Shown piece by piece: positions 11,552 through 28,251 of a stretch of 64,000 nt of DNA. The DNA is taken from NCBI GenBank assembly GCA_051294375.1, contig CM119270.1, positions 11,466,141-11,530,140 on the forward strand. The letters are read 5' to 3'. Under the pieces are notes generated by a model, which saw nothing but the letters and a program-made list of their open reading frames with translations, ran no database searches and had not been told where the DNA came from. The stretch's first letter is position 1. Each line of letters starts with the position of its first letter. The translations under genes and the position numbers were made by a program. Source of the stretch: Paraspadella gotoi. Lineage: Eukaryota; Chaetognatha.

Positions 11552-12757
11552 AAAATTCATCACGCGAAGTGATATTAAATAAAATTGTTTGGCTTTCAGA
11601 GGCGTCGTCTCGAGGGGGTCGTCGTCTTTCTCATCGTCGTCGCCACGCCACCCCGAAATTCTGCGTCCTTGTGTTTTGATGTTGTTATTTCTGCTCCATT
11701 TTGGTCTCCGCGGTTTTTTTTTTTTTTTTTCTTTAAGCCGAATTTTTTCCGGCGGCTTAAGCTTGTTGCTATCATTGTTTATGTTTGTGGTTTCGTCGAC
11801 GTCATGGTCGTCGTCATCGTCGGCGACCTCTATAACGTTATCGTCGTTTTCGTCGTCGTCGTCCTCCTTTCAACATTACTGGGATTTTCTGATTTTAATG
11901 GAAAACAAAGTAGAACAGGGATTTCGGATAAAAAAAAATCTAAAAAAAAAAAAAAACGGATCCAAGAAAAAACATTTTCATAAAACGCATTTATCGTCGA
12001 AAAAATGAAATAAAAAAAAATTCGTAAGCAGAAAAGGGGAAATGTAAAATTCTTGATGTTTCCTAAAATCTCATGTTATAGCGCGAATCTCAAAAATCAC
12101 TGGCTACAAACTCTGACTCGCGTCAGAAAACGAGAGAAAGAAAAATATTGTGAATTATATTATATCTTAGTAGGTAGAAGAGAGAAGACGAATGTAAATG
12201 AGAATCTCTCTCACTCTCACTCTCTCTCTCTTAGGCGCGCGAGCACTCGCTCTCTGCGATACCAGTCGTTCCGTTCCGCCACATTTACTTTGTACAGTAA
12301 GTTTGGGCTAATTAGGATCTGGAATTTATTTGGCTTCGCTGAGAGAAGGGAAAGGAAATCGAATGAGAGAGAGAGAGAGGGAGAGAGAGAGAGAGAGAAA
12401 GAGAAGCAGGCACCCTCCTCTCGTTGGCAAAGCGCGAACGGGTCAAAGCGCTAGAAAAGAGACTCAAGAAACGAGTGACAAATCGTGACGAGAAGGAGGA
12501 GAGAGGAAGAGGAAGAAGAAGAGGAGCAAAATGCGGTTAAAAAAGGAAATGAGAACGAGGAGAAATTACATAGGATGGGACCACAACATGAGGTAAGGAC
12601 CTGCCGGGTTGGGTGAGGTCGATTGGATAAACTCACCAAAAGGAAAGTGAAAAGAAAAAAGTAGGAAAATAAAGTGAGCAGAAAAGAAAGGAAAGTTCAG
12701 GAATGACAAAATAAAAATATTAGAAGAAAAAAATAAGGAATAAAAAAATCGGAGCCG

Positions 12758-13041
<284 letters not shown>

Positions 13042-13162
13042 ATGAAGAGAGACAAGCGAGGTCGAGGGACGAAAATTGGATGGTGGAAAAACCGAAACAG
13101 TTCGTTTTGTTCACCGTCTCGGTGATCGGGTCATGTATGAATCGATTCGTTTTTTTAATCAA

Positions 13163-13400
13163 TCATTCATTCATTCATTCATTCATTCATTTATCTATTC
13201 ATTCATTAATCTATTCATTCATTAATCTATTCATTCATTAATCTATTCATTCATTAATCTATTCATTCATTAATCTATTCATTCATCTATTCATTCATTC
13301 ATTCCTCTATTTATTCATTTATCAATTAATTAATTTATTCATTCATCTATTCATTCATTCATTTATCTATTCATTCATTTATTCATTCATTAATTCATTA
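13163..13400. repeat. ATTC tetranucleotide array, copy B
   Basis: Counterpart of 2029-2250, slightly longer, with the same higher-order ATTCATTAATCT units. It lies just downstream of the HES Orange exon. Confidence 0.93.
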
Positions 13401-13406
13401 ACCTAC

Positions 13407-13613
13407 CGTGGTTAACCCCGATCTGCGACGTGACCGCCACGACGCTCTGGTTGATTCTCTCGCAGATGCTCATCCTCGCGCTCTCGTCCAAGTTGATGAG
13501 CTGCATATGCTGCTGCAGAGTTTGGTGCAAATGCTGCTGCAGCTGCTTGGCGCAGTCAACGAATCCGTTGAGGTAGAGTTTACGTTGGTTTTCGATCGAC
13601 GAAAAGCTTTGGC
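13407..13613 (-). CDS. HES copy B, Orange-domain exon
   Basis: The acceptor is TTTTTTAG. The exon starts with GC, completing a serine codon from the helix-2 exon. It is 207 nt and identical in sense to copy A. Amphipathic, Gln-rich helices include LYLNGFVDCAKQLQQHL. A GTAGGT donor at 13401-13406 would lead to a further C-terminal exon; without splicing a TAA is met at 13390-13392, right at the edge of an ATTC repeat. Confidence 0.82.
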
Positions 13614-15398
13614 CTAAAAAAACAAAAGTTTTACGGTAATTGTTTTCATCAATAATAAAATGTTAATTTTTTTAAAAAATGACTTTGTTTAAATAAAAAA
13701 TTCAAAATAAAGACGAAGAAGGAAAATATAAAGATAAAGTAGGAAAGATGAAAATAAAAAAGACGACAATCCTCCAAAAATATATGGAAGATAAAAATAA
13801 AATTTATGTCTCTCGCGACCCTCGACAAAAAATACGAGTTCAAAAAAACGATATTTTTACTCTCGTTCCGAAAAGTGACATAATCAGACGGGGTTACAAC
13901 GAAAGACAGGACATTACATGTTGTAAAACAACGGCGTTATAGATTACATTTGTCAGGGATTGTCAACATTCGCTCTCTTATTCATGTTATTATTTACAAC
14001 TCAATAAAAAATTACTACAACTGATGTGCGTTACATCCACTCGGTTATTTATGAGGTTTTCAGGTTTGCGCTCCAGATTATCGAGAGAACGTTCCGACCA
14101 GGGCAATAACAAAAGAGAAAAAAAAAGCGTAGGAAATCTGGAGATAGAAAAAAAAAAAGAATTGAGAGAAAATAATGAAAAAAAAGTGCGGGAGGAGGAG
14201 GAGGGGAGAGAGGGAGGAAAGAAAAAAAATAGAAGGCGAGAGATATTTTAGGAAACATTAAGGGAATGGAAAGGAAAGGAAGGGAGCGATTTCGTGTCTT
14301 TGTTCGGCGAAGAAGAAAAAAAAAGGAATTTTGGAAGGAAAAGAGAATGGATTCATAAAAATAAAGAAGTAGAATGGATTCGTAAAGATGTTAAATGTAA
14401 AAACTAGTTCATAACACGAGGAATAAATGACAAGTTCATCGCAACGAGAACATTGACAGAATTTTAAAAGGCAGAATTGATTGGAAGGATTTCAAACTGT
14501 CGCTCAGCCAAACAAGACAAGAAACAGATTCTCAATTTTTTGGCTTATTTTTTTTCTTTTTGTGTGTGTGTGTTTTTTTTTTTAAATCACAACAAAAATT
14601 TGAAAGCAAAGAAGTCGTCGTATTCCTCCATTTTTCAATAAAAGAAAAGAGAAGGCCGATTTAAAAAAAGTCTATAAATTCATTCGTTGCTTCCAGTTTG
14701 GTTCTTTTTCCCCTATAATTCTCCTTATTTTATTCTCCTTCCTCCGCTTCCTCCTCCTCTTTTTTCCTCTCATTCTTCCTCCCTGATTCTCTTTCATATT
14801 TCCCTCTAAAATCTTCTTTCCCTCTAGGGAAGCCATGTATCACTGCCATATCGTGATCAGGTGGTGAAACTCAAAGAACGTCTTATCAATTACTCGTTCC
14901 AGAATGACGACCACGAAAAACCATGACAACAACGTCGACGACGACGACGACGACCAAAGAGTGAGAAAGAAAAATGACGGGAAAAAAAATTTTAATTATA
15001 AAGTTTTTTAATACGATCTAAAATTAAAATTACGTTCGAAGAACGGAAAGAGCGAAATAAGAAACGACAAACGCAGGGAAAATTAAACAACGACAACAAC
15101 GACAACAACAACTTTGTCACACTCACTCATTGCCAGCGTCTGCTGCAGGTTCCCGACGTATTTCACGCTCGCCTCCAAAATGTCCGCTTTTTCCCACTTA
15201 ATGTGATTCGGGTTTTGCTGTAAATTAAAAAAAAAAGAGGGAAGGGCGTAAATTAAAGGAAGAGGAAGAGTGGGGGGGGGAGAGAGAGAGAGAGAGAGAG
15301 ATAACGGGTTGACAAGGATGACGATGATAACGTTGACGACGACAACGAGCACAAAAGGAAGAAGGAATCTGCATTTTTCACAAGATGACGCGGTTGTA

Positions 15399-15432
<34 letters not shown>

Positions 15433-15918
15433 TCATCATCACCCCGCCTTACCTTGGGCGATTTTTTTCCCCGAGTTTTGTTCGAGTTTTGTACAAAGAG
15501 AGAAATAAAAAGTGATTAAATAAAGAAAAATGATGAAAGGGCGAAAAAAGAAAAAAAGGGTTAGAAAGAAAGATAGAGAGACATGAAGAGAAAAGAAAGA
15601 AAGAGAAAGATAATAGAAGAAAAAAAGGAAAAGAAAAACAGTGAAAAAAAATTTTAAAAATCAAGAAAGTATCAGAGTATATAACGGCGAAAATATAAAA
15701 TATAATACAAAATATAATCCAAACCAAAAAGTTGTATTAATTCAAAAGTAAAGTCTGAATTCCCCATCTCAATCACGCCTCAGCAACACTGAATCTGATT
15801 CAGATTCACCGTCTGGACTCACGTCTTTTCTCATCGAGTCGCAGATGAGATTCTTGAGTTGATTCAAGCAGTTGTTGATCCTCGCCCGTCGCTTCTTCTC
15901 CATCAAGGGTTTGTTGCC
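13407..15918 (-). CDS. HES/Hairy-type bHLH-Orange repressor, copy B (intact over three exons)
   Basis: Minus-strand, multi-exon gene; exons 15823-15918, 15127-15217 and 13407-13613. The spliced phases agree (0, 0, 1) and give one open frame of about 130 residues. In order: basic region with the diagnostic proline (NKPLMEKKRRARIN), helix 1 (CLNQLKNLICDSMRKD), helix 2 (WEKADILEASVKYVGNLQ) and an Orange-like segment (LYLNGFVDCAKQLQQHL). The intron positions, just before the basic region, after the helix-1 KKD-like motif and soon after helix 2, are those I know for vertebrate HES genes. Known family role: nuclear repressor binding N- or E-boxes and recruiting Groucho. The sequence is divergent (Trp in the usual KLEKADILE). 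The N-terminal exon and WRPW terminus were not found, so the model is partial. Confidence 0.88.
15127..15217 (-). CDS. HES copy B, helix-2 exon
   Basis: The acceptor is TTTACAG; the donor GTGAGT lies at 15121-15126. It is 91 nt, entering in phase 0 and leaving in phase 1. It encodes QNPNHIKWEKADILEAS, then VKYVGNLQQTLAM, matching the family's helix 2 (EKADILE...VK.L..LQ). Confidence 0.9.
15823..15918 (-). CDS. HES copy B, exon with basic region and helix 1
   Basis: The acceptor is TTACTCAG; the donor GTGAGT lies at 15817-15822. The exon is 96 nt (32 codons), starting GNKPLMEKK and ending SMRKD. The proline in the basic region separates HES/Hairy proteins from HEY (glycine) and other bHLH classes. 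Confidence 0.9.
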
Positions 15919-20740
<4,822 letters not shown>

Positions 20741-20741
20741 A

Positions 20742-20993
20742 ACTAAACCCTGGCACCTCAAACCAAAATCCTGGCACCTCAAACCAAAATCCTGGCACCT
20801 CAAACCAAAGCCCTGGCACCTCAAACCAAAACACTGGCCCCTGAAACCAAAACACTGGCCCCTCAAACCAAAACCCTAGCCCCTCAAACCAAAACCCTAG
20901 CCCCTCAACCCAAAACCCTGGCACCTAAAACCGAAACCATGGCATCTAAAAACAAAAAGCTTGGCACCTCAAACCAAAACCTTGGCGCCTTAA
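20742..20993. repeat. 21-bp minisatellite, copy B
   Basis: About twelve units of 21 bases; the first four are almost identical (CTGGCACCTCAAACCAAAAT plus C). A multiple of three, it translates as the heptad NPGTSNQ on plus and FWFEVPG on minus, which explains the open frames seen there. The array sits exactly at the end of the duplicated block. Confidence 0.92.
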
Positions 20994-20999
20994 CAAAAG

Positions 21000-21640
21000 T
21001 CGCATCAACTCCAGACGCTGACGTCTAATTATTTTTTTTTTTCATTTGGTTTTAGGTGCGAAAAAACTGCTTATGTTAAACTGTTTCGATCATGATGGCG
21101 CCAATGCATTGTGTTGGAATTGGAGCTAATCAACCGAGGTTCGAAAATAAAAAATTTCCGCCCCATTGGAGCCGATTTGGTGCGAGTGAAAGATTGCTTC
21201 TTAATGAGAAATGATTCAACATGTGTCGGACAGAAGACAAAGGAAAATTAAGCGCACGTGAGAATATGCAGAACTTTCAGCTGAGACTGAGAGCGTTTTA
21301 ACATTCGGCCGTGTTAAAGTTGTTTAAAGGTATATATCTTGACATATACAGAAAGTTGGTAATTTTCAAATTCCATACTTCAACTTAAATTCACCTTTTT
21401 GTCTGAATCTCCGCCGAAATCCATCTTCGTGAAAATTAGGTCCCGAGAAAAAGTAAAATCCGAGTAAATGTCTTTGTATATTTTAGTTTTTTAAAAAAGT
21501 AATTCGAGATAAAAGATTGTAAACATTAAAAAATTTCTTTTTTCTTTCAAAAAAACAAAAACAAAAAACGAGCAGTTGTTTTAAAAAAGTTCGGTCTTAA
21601 AATACACGTGTCCAAAAATTGTTTCCAGATAGGGTGTCGT
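21000..21640. other. Unique A/T-rich sequence, no gene seen
   Basis: Non-repetitive sequence following copy B, unrelated to what follows copy A. No exon, RNA gene or repeat was recognised. Confidence 0.5.
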
Positions 21641-22400
21641 GAATAAAGCGTGACCGGGCGTCGTTCGATCGCGGGACGAAATTCGAGTCTTTTAGTCTCT
21701 CGTTTTATTGTTGTTTATTTCGCGATTATACAGTACGAACGGCGTTTTCCGAATATGGTGCAGTTTTTTTTTAAAAATCTATGGAGGTTTAGAGTGCACG
21801 TGTTTCGAACGAAGTCGCTTATTCGACTGACGGTCGTCCGTCCGACTTCGGCCAAACGTCGAGCATTCCGTCCTCGGTCTTTTTTCTCCGTCGGTATTCA
21901 CGAGAGTCACACTCTCTCACACGGGAACCAGCCTTTCCATGGGGCCCGTGACCTCTGGCCGATCCGGATCGAGTGGAAGAGGAGAGGCTCCGTCGGATTC
22001 CTACGGGAGAAGGAAGAGGAAGAGGATCGCGGCCGGGGTCGGAGAGAACCGAATAGAGAAGAGGGGGGGGGGACGATTCCGTAGTAATGAGGGTAGATAC
22101 CGTCGCCGGAGCGAGAGAGAGAGCGAGACTCTCGCGGGGTTGGGATGGTGACGGACGGATGGGAAAATGAATCGGGGAATTTTCTCAATGCGCAATCGGC
22201 ACATATGCTCGTCCCGGTTACGTTTTTAGGTATTTGTCGTTGTTGTTGTCCTTGTCGTTGACGACGTCGTACTCTGGCTCGTCCTCGTTTTCGTCGTCGT
22301 CGCAGATTTAAATCGCGTAAAACTTCCGGTTTTAGGATTAATATTTTTAGTTGCGCCGCGAGTACTCGCGGAGCACCTCTATAAGTCACTTTTCGGTCGG
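21640..22400 (+). promoter_or_regulatory. CpG-rich patch, possible promoter / first-exon region
   Basis: This stretch stands out from its surroundings by its high CpG and GC content and lack of microsatellites. A short frame at 21939-22151 starts in a reasonable context (CCATGG) and encodes a basic, nuclear-signal-like run (YGRRKRKRIAAG), but it ends after 70 codons and matches no family I know. An antisense frame of 160 codons overlaps it. The composition suggests a promoter or 5' exon, but no TATA box or splice structure was established. Confidence 0.3.
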
Positions 22401-23030
22401 TCGTTCGGTCTGCAGCCTTCAGGAAATTCTAAAACTATAAAGAAAAAAAAGACGAAATTCCGATGCAGTGTGTGTCATAAATACACAGGCTAAAAAAGTT
22501 ATTGTAGTCATGTAGTCAAGTCATATTAGGTCATGTCATGTCACGAGAAATACATGTGATAAGGCAGTTACTGCGGCGCAACACATTTGAATTACCGTTC
22601 TTGTTTTTAAATGAAAGAGCAGTTTAGGATTGAGTGCCTGGTTATTGGTCGAGATTTTTCTTGAAATTGCCAAAAATTACAAGTACAACAATGACATGAA
22701 TTTCTATTGCGGTGACATATTGATAAAGTATTATTTTCTGATAATATTTTTTAGTTTTTTAGTTTTTATCCAGGAATATTTTATGGTTTTTCTTTCACAG
22801 CACTAGTTTCTTTTTTAAATGCGAAGTTTTCGAGTTGCGTCTTGCGTTTCAACGATTGTCACCTTCACAATTCACAACGTCGCCGAACGAAAGTCGAGAA
22901 AGGTGAAGTTAATTTCCGTCACGGAATGAAAAAAGAAAGAAAAAAGGAAAGAAGAGAGGAAGAAAAGAAAAAGGAAAGAAAGTAAAAAGAAAGAAAAGCT
23001 TTATAAAAGACTGCCAATAAAAGAAAATGT
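22400..23030. other. A/T-rich sequence, no gene seen
   Basis: Low-complexity A/T-rich DNA leading into the large inverted repeat. No feature is supported. Confidence 0.5.
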
Positions 23031-23483
23031 TTAGAGCAGAATAAAATCGATAACGAAAATGTTGAAAAATCTTTACAAATTCAAATATGGCATATTAAAA
23101 GTGAAAAGAAAAAATGAAAAGTTAAAGTTTTATATAATATTTTCTTTGTGATCAGTGCTCAATCTTTTTTTCAATAAATATTTCGACGAAAAACTTTTGA
23201 ACTACTCAATTTTTATTTGCCTTGCTAGTGAGTGAACATTCGGTGAGCAATTCACAGTACTACGAATGACTCCGTCTTTTCTTGTGATTGTACAAGGCGT
23301 TAACGCAAGGCCGTCAATGATAACTCACTGTTTGAGGGGCCATAAGGTTTTTTTTTACTTTTAAGTAAGTTAAACTACCTTCCACAGTCGGAAATTTTTC
23401 TCACCACCTAATATGATGATTAAAGTCAACACTATAAAAATCCATATATTATGATGGACTAAAATTCACCAACCGTTCATCAG

Positions 23484-23645
23484 CAGCCATTGGTGCCGGA
23501 GGCAAGTCATTCGCCTCCCAACCCAAAGGTCGGGGGTTCTAGCCCGGTGGCCGACTCGCAGTTAAGTGGGACAGGGCGCTTAACCCGCCTGTAACACGGT
23601 GTTACAGCCTGATCCGAAGCTCAGGGACTGCTTATATTGAACGGT
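23484..23645 (+). mobile_element. tRNA-derived SINE-like repeat (left arm)
   Basis: The segment contains a tRNA-like arm (GCAAGTCATTCGCCTCCC), a box-B-like motif (GGGGGTTCTAGCCC, compare GGTTCGANNCC) and a tRNA-unrelated tail with the palindrome-like TGTAACACGGTGTTACA. Box A is weak. A reverse-complement copy at 38083-38262 belongs to the same inverted repeat. The call as a Pol III SINE is inference from box B and the tRNA resemblance. Confidence 0.5.
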
Positions 23646-24251
23646 TCTGTCATTAACTCATAACATTAATTACTGTATCTTCAATATATTCTCCCAATAA
23701 TCTCTTCCGAAATACTTCTTCACTTACAAAATTCTATTCTTTACGGTTTTATATTTTTTGGGTTCTTTTACTTTTTTCTTTAAAGTCTTTTTGTTCCAGC
23801 GCCTGTCCAATTTCTCTTTAAATACTCAATATATATATTATTATTTTTTGCTAGATAAAACTCGTTTACTGGCCACTAATTTTAAAAAAATATTTTCTTT
23901 CCAGTTTTTTTATTTTTCTGTTTTTTTTTTATCTACTTCAGGTTCACATTTTCCCCACAATCTTCGCCGCGGACATCCCAATCCATTCCTTCGTCGCCAT
24001 TATATGTGCTTCACCCGTGATCACATATCACTAAAAACAAATGTTGTCTCCATTTCACGAGCCCATAACGCGCAATCACTTACTCTCCCCAACACACATC
24101 TCCCTTCCCTAACGAAATTCACTGTCCACCTTCTGTTTTTTTCACTCACCGCGCCATGGATTATAACAGCTTCCTTTTTTATTGAATCTAGTTTTGCACA
24201 AATGAAATTGGTACTTCCACGCTAAAAATTATCCATTCATTCAGTAAATTA

Positions 24252-24392
24252 TTAAGCTAATAGGCTAATGAGCTAATAAGCTCATTAGCTCATAAGCTCA
24301 TAAGCTCATAAGTTCATAAGTTCATAAGTTCATAAGTTCATAGGCTAATAAGCTAATAAGCTAATAAGCTAATAAGCTATTGAGCTAATAAA
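24252..24392. repeat. 8-bp satellite array (left arm)
   Basis: Tandem octamers of the types AAGCTAAT, GCTCATAA and AGTTCATA in blocks. AGCT gives many small palindromes. The mirror copy in the right arm is 37293-37445. Confidence 0.9.
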
Positions 24393-24671
24393 CTAAATAT
24401 AACATGCACTCATATCGATTGTCCTTCTTTCCCGCGCTCATTTATCTTTCGCCAGTTCCTCTCACTTCCCACTACTCGTCTCTTTACCCCGAAACCATCT
24501 CACCATTTCCCGCTTCCACCAACCATTACGCGCCATCACCCTTTGCCATTGAGTCGCTCGGCACAGATTGAGGTCCACGTCCGTCACTTTTCCGATCCCG
24601 TTTTCGATGCCTTCGTCATTTTTCTTTCTTTTTTCTTTTTTTTCCGGTGAATTTCATGTATTCACGTCTCA

Positions 24672-24672
<1 letters not shown>

Positions 24673-24731
<59 letters not shown>
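24673..24731. repeat. CGT trinucleotide array (left arm)
   Basis: About 19 perfect CGT units. The matching place in the right arm (36978-37012) has only about ten CGA units, a clear length difference between arms. Confidence 0.95.
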
Positions 24732-25675
24732 GTCGCCTCTTTCAGTTTTTCCCATTTTCAGTCGTTTAAAGTAAGGGGCGGGAATTTAGTAAAAAAAAAA
24801 AGGATGTGAGGAAAAAAATGATAATTTTACCACAAGTAAAACGTATAATCAATGTAAATGGCCTTCTTCTCTGTAAATCTACTCTTGAGACGCGTAGATT
24901 ACAATTTACTTCTTGTTTATAGGATTATGATATTTATATATCAAATATATCATCGGTCATAATTTTCTCCTCAGTTTTATTGATTTTCTACGACCTCCCA
25001 ATTTTGAACCTTTTAAAACCCGGGGAATATTTTTATTTCTTCCCTTTTCTCTTTTGATGTCCTTCCGACGAAACGTCTTTCATTGCCTTCAAAGAATTGG
25101 CACAGATGGTTCTCTCTCTCTCTCCCTCTCTCTTCCCTCTCTTTTCCCTCTTATCTCTTCTCCGGTTTTTAAATTCTCAACTTTCAATTAAAGAAAAACT
25201 TTACTGTCCCGGCCTTATCTTTCATTCCTGCTTTTTTCATCTCAATTTTTTTATCTTTTGGACGAAAAAAAAAAATGGAATCGCATTCGATAATTTTTTT
25301 TCCTCGAGACAAAAGACATCGTTTAAATTTCATTATTTTATTCATTGTTTTGAAAAAAAATTAAATTATTCGCCGAAGATAAACGAAAAATAGTTACCGA
25401 GCATCATTAGTCGACGTAAACAATGAAATGACAGCGAAATTGAAAACAAAAGAGAAACTTGGCCAATTTTCTTTTTCCCTCTCGTCTCTGATTTGTCTGT
25501 GTGGTTTTAAGGCTCCATTTTATACTGAAGCTTTCAAGAATTTTTTGAAAGCGTTTGGGAAAGGGAGCAAGCGAGATAATTTGATAAAGAAACTAAGCAA
25601 GGGAGAAGAGGAGCCCAGAAATTAAAAATGGTTAATAGACTCAAGTTTTTTTTAATTTAAAAAAAAAAACAGCCA

Positions 25676-26456
25676 TTACTATTTAGTAGGGTGGAGTGAG
25701 GAAAAGATTGAACGATGTTATTTTACTGCCTTTGTTAGCCATAGCCGATAAAATTTAAATGCTAATGTATATAGCATTTAAATTTTTTTTTATTTCTTTA
25801 TTTATTAAATTTAAAATTTAAATATCTATAAATAAATATTAAAAACTAATTACTAGGGTATTTCTACCTTTGAGATATAACAAAAATATAATTAACCTCT
25901 TTTTCACAAAAAAATTTGCATATCAGTATCATAAATGAAATTTTTTTATAGTAATATAATACAAAATAAAATAATACAAAGTAATATCATTATAAAATCA
26001 TAAAATTTCAAAATCATATTTTTTCAATTTTAAATCAGTTTCGGATTCGCTGGAAAAATATAAAAAAACGTTTAGGAAATATACTTTCTGATATTTCTAG
26101 GTTTAAGTTGCGAAAAATGACTAAAACGTTTCATCATATAATAGTTTCTATTACAGAGTATAAAAAAGTAAGAAATTTTGACCTTTTTTCCATTTTTTAC
26201 TCTGACGACATTAAAATTTTTAATAACATATTTTATATTTTTGATTTAACTTTTTATCTAGAATCAGAATCTTTAATAAAAATTTTTTTAAAAAAATAAT
26301 TTAAAATTTTATTATTTTGTAAGGATATTACTATAAATATATTTTCCAAACAATATAAGCAAAATATTTTTTGTACTGCTTAATAATACTATCTCACATC
26401 TTGTTCAGTCAAATAAAATGTATGTTCCTCAGTGATCCACTCTACTATATAGTAAG
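25676..26456. mobile_element. AT-rich MITE-like element (left arm)
   Basis: About 780 bases of very A/T-rich DNA bounded by imperfect terminal inverted repeats: TTACTATTTAGTAGGGTGGA at the left, and the reverse complement of TTACTATATAGTAGAGTGGA at the right. Both continue inward to TGAGGAA-like sequence. No transposase frame is present, so it would be non-autonomous. The family is not determined. Confidence 0.55.
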
Positions 26457-27116
26457 TATGGTTTTATAATTAGAAATTAAACCAAATATAAATTCAAATT
26501 TAGGAACATTAATATCAAGATATGAACCGGCACCGAATGTTAAACGTTTCGAATTCTCTGAAGCTTCCAGTCATTTTCTCAGGTAAAAAAGATGTTTGGC
26601 TGAGATAAAACAGAAACCCGCCCCACCACATCTAAACTTTTCTCGTTTTAAGCCCTAATATGAAAGTTAAGATTTCATCTAAAAAACATTCAAAAAAGAA
26701 AAATCTGAGCATGTTCTGTGAATATGTTATTTTTGTTATTGTTTTGTTCTAATTTCGAGAAGAATTACTTAAGGGCAAAATCAGCTGAATTCAACGGCGT
26801 GAAAAGAAAAGAAAAACGCCATCTACAAACATGAACGAAAAAAAGGGGAAAAAAGAAAATTAAGGAGAAAAGAATCTAAGAAAATGAATTTTAGACGCTC
26901 GTTTGTCTTATTTTTCTTTCTTTCTTTTTCGTTCTTTCTTTCTTTTCCTTATATCCTTTCCTTCCTAGTTTCTTTCTTTCTTTCTTTATTTCTTTCTTTT
27001 TTTCTATTTCTTTCGTTTTTTCTTTTTCTTTTTTCTTTCTTCTATCGTTTTTCTTCTTTATGTTTTTATATTTCCTTCTTTCATTTCTTTTTGTTGTTTA
27101 CCCTTCAGCCGCTGTC

Positions 27117-27117
<1 letters not shown>
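26457..27117. other. Unique then pyrimidine-rich sequence in left arm
   Basis: A/T-rich DNA to about 26880, then a TTTC-rich stretch. The 139-residue Phe/Leu/Ser frame at 26884-27303 is a translation of this low-complexity DNA. The mirror is about 34620-35280. No gene seen. Confidence 0.6.

Positions 27118-27178
<61 letters not shown>
27118..27178. repeat. CT microsatellite (left arm)
   Basis: CT dinucleotides. The partner in the right arm is the GA tract at 34541-34617, which has an additional AGAAG interruption. Confidence 0.93.
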
Positions 27179-27180
<2 letters not shown>

Positions 27181-28084
27181 AGCAGTTTTCTTTTTCATCT
27201 CATCCCATTGAGGTCGACACCATTTTTCAAGCAGGGTTCTAAATTTCAGGCAAAAGTCACGCCTTTTCTCGCTTTATGTGCAGCAAACTCGTACAAAGTT
27301 TGACGAGAGAGATGTAAAGATGTGAAAATGTGAAGATGTGAGGATGCGAAGTAGTAAAGTTGTGAAAATGCCAAAATATAAAGATGAGAAGATATGAAGT
27401 CGAAGATCCGCTGAGATTAAATCGATGCTTATCTTCAAAAATACATAATCCTTCATCAAAATTTCTCCGAAAGAAATACGCTGTATTTACGTCCTCGGCC
27501 AACATTAAAAAAAAAAGGGAATTTTCGACTTCTAAATCGGTTAGGGTCAGAACAGAGTTGACCAATGCCCACGTCCCGACGGGTAAACAACAAACACAAC
27601 CCGGTTCGCTCGCTTCTTTTTCCCCTCCTCCTCATTCCTCTCTTCCTTCTCTTCCTCCTCTTTCTCTTTTCAAGAAAATCATATACTCTCCTTCTTCATG
27701 TTCCTCATTCTTTTCCTCCTCCTCCTCCTCCTCCTCCTCCTTCTCCTCCTTCTCCCCCTACTCCTCCTTCTCCCCCTCCTCCTCTTCCTCTTCCTCCTAT
27801 TCACTCTGACCGAAATTTCGGTTAAAAAAAGAAAACCTCTGAAGATTTACGTATCTTCCTTTTCGTTCCTTTTTTCCTTTTTATTTTCTTTTCTCTCTTC
27901 CCGGTTATTTGTTCCAATATAAAACAAAGAAAGAGAAAGAAAAAAAATCGGGGAAAACGAGGAGCGATGGGAAATTGGTCTCGTGGCAACCGTAGACGCA
28001 AAAACGGAAAGGTGTTGCAGCGTGGGTGAGAGAGAGGAGGAGAGAGGAGACGGGGAGAGGTGAGGGGAAGGTGAGGGAGAGAGA
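27179..28084. other. Left-arm sequence without supported genes
   Basis: Mixed-composition DNA (27180-27600) with short GATGTGAAAAT-type repeats at 27310-27390, then a CTC-rich polypyrimidine array (27716-27800). Overlapping open frames in several phases are compositional. The mirror is 33640-34540. Confidence 0.55.
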
Positions 28085-28131
28085 GAGGATGAAAGAAAAA
28101 AGAATGAAAGAAAGAAGAAAGAAAGAAAGAA

Positions 28132-28183
<52 letters not shown>

Positions 28184-28209
28184 AAAGAAGAAAGAAAGAT
28201 AAGAAAGAT

Positions 28210-28249
<40 letters not shown>
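28085..28249. repeat. GAAA tetranucleotide and GA arrays (left arm)
   Basis: GAAA units (28085-28200) followed by GA (28208-28249). In the right arm (33444-33620) the same composite appears as CT plus TTTC, with the CT part longer and split by TATC units. Confidence 0.93.

Positions 28250-28251
<2 letters not shown>

Noticed and set aside
20742-20993. Possible telomere-like repeat (AAACCCTAG pieces) or CRISPR-like array
   Set aside because: The repeats are a contiguous 21-bp minisatellite without spacers; the CCCTAG resemblance affects only a few degenerate units.
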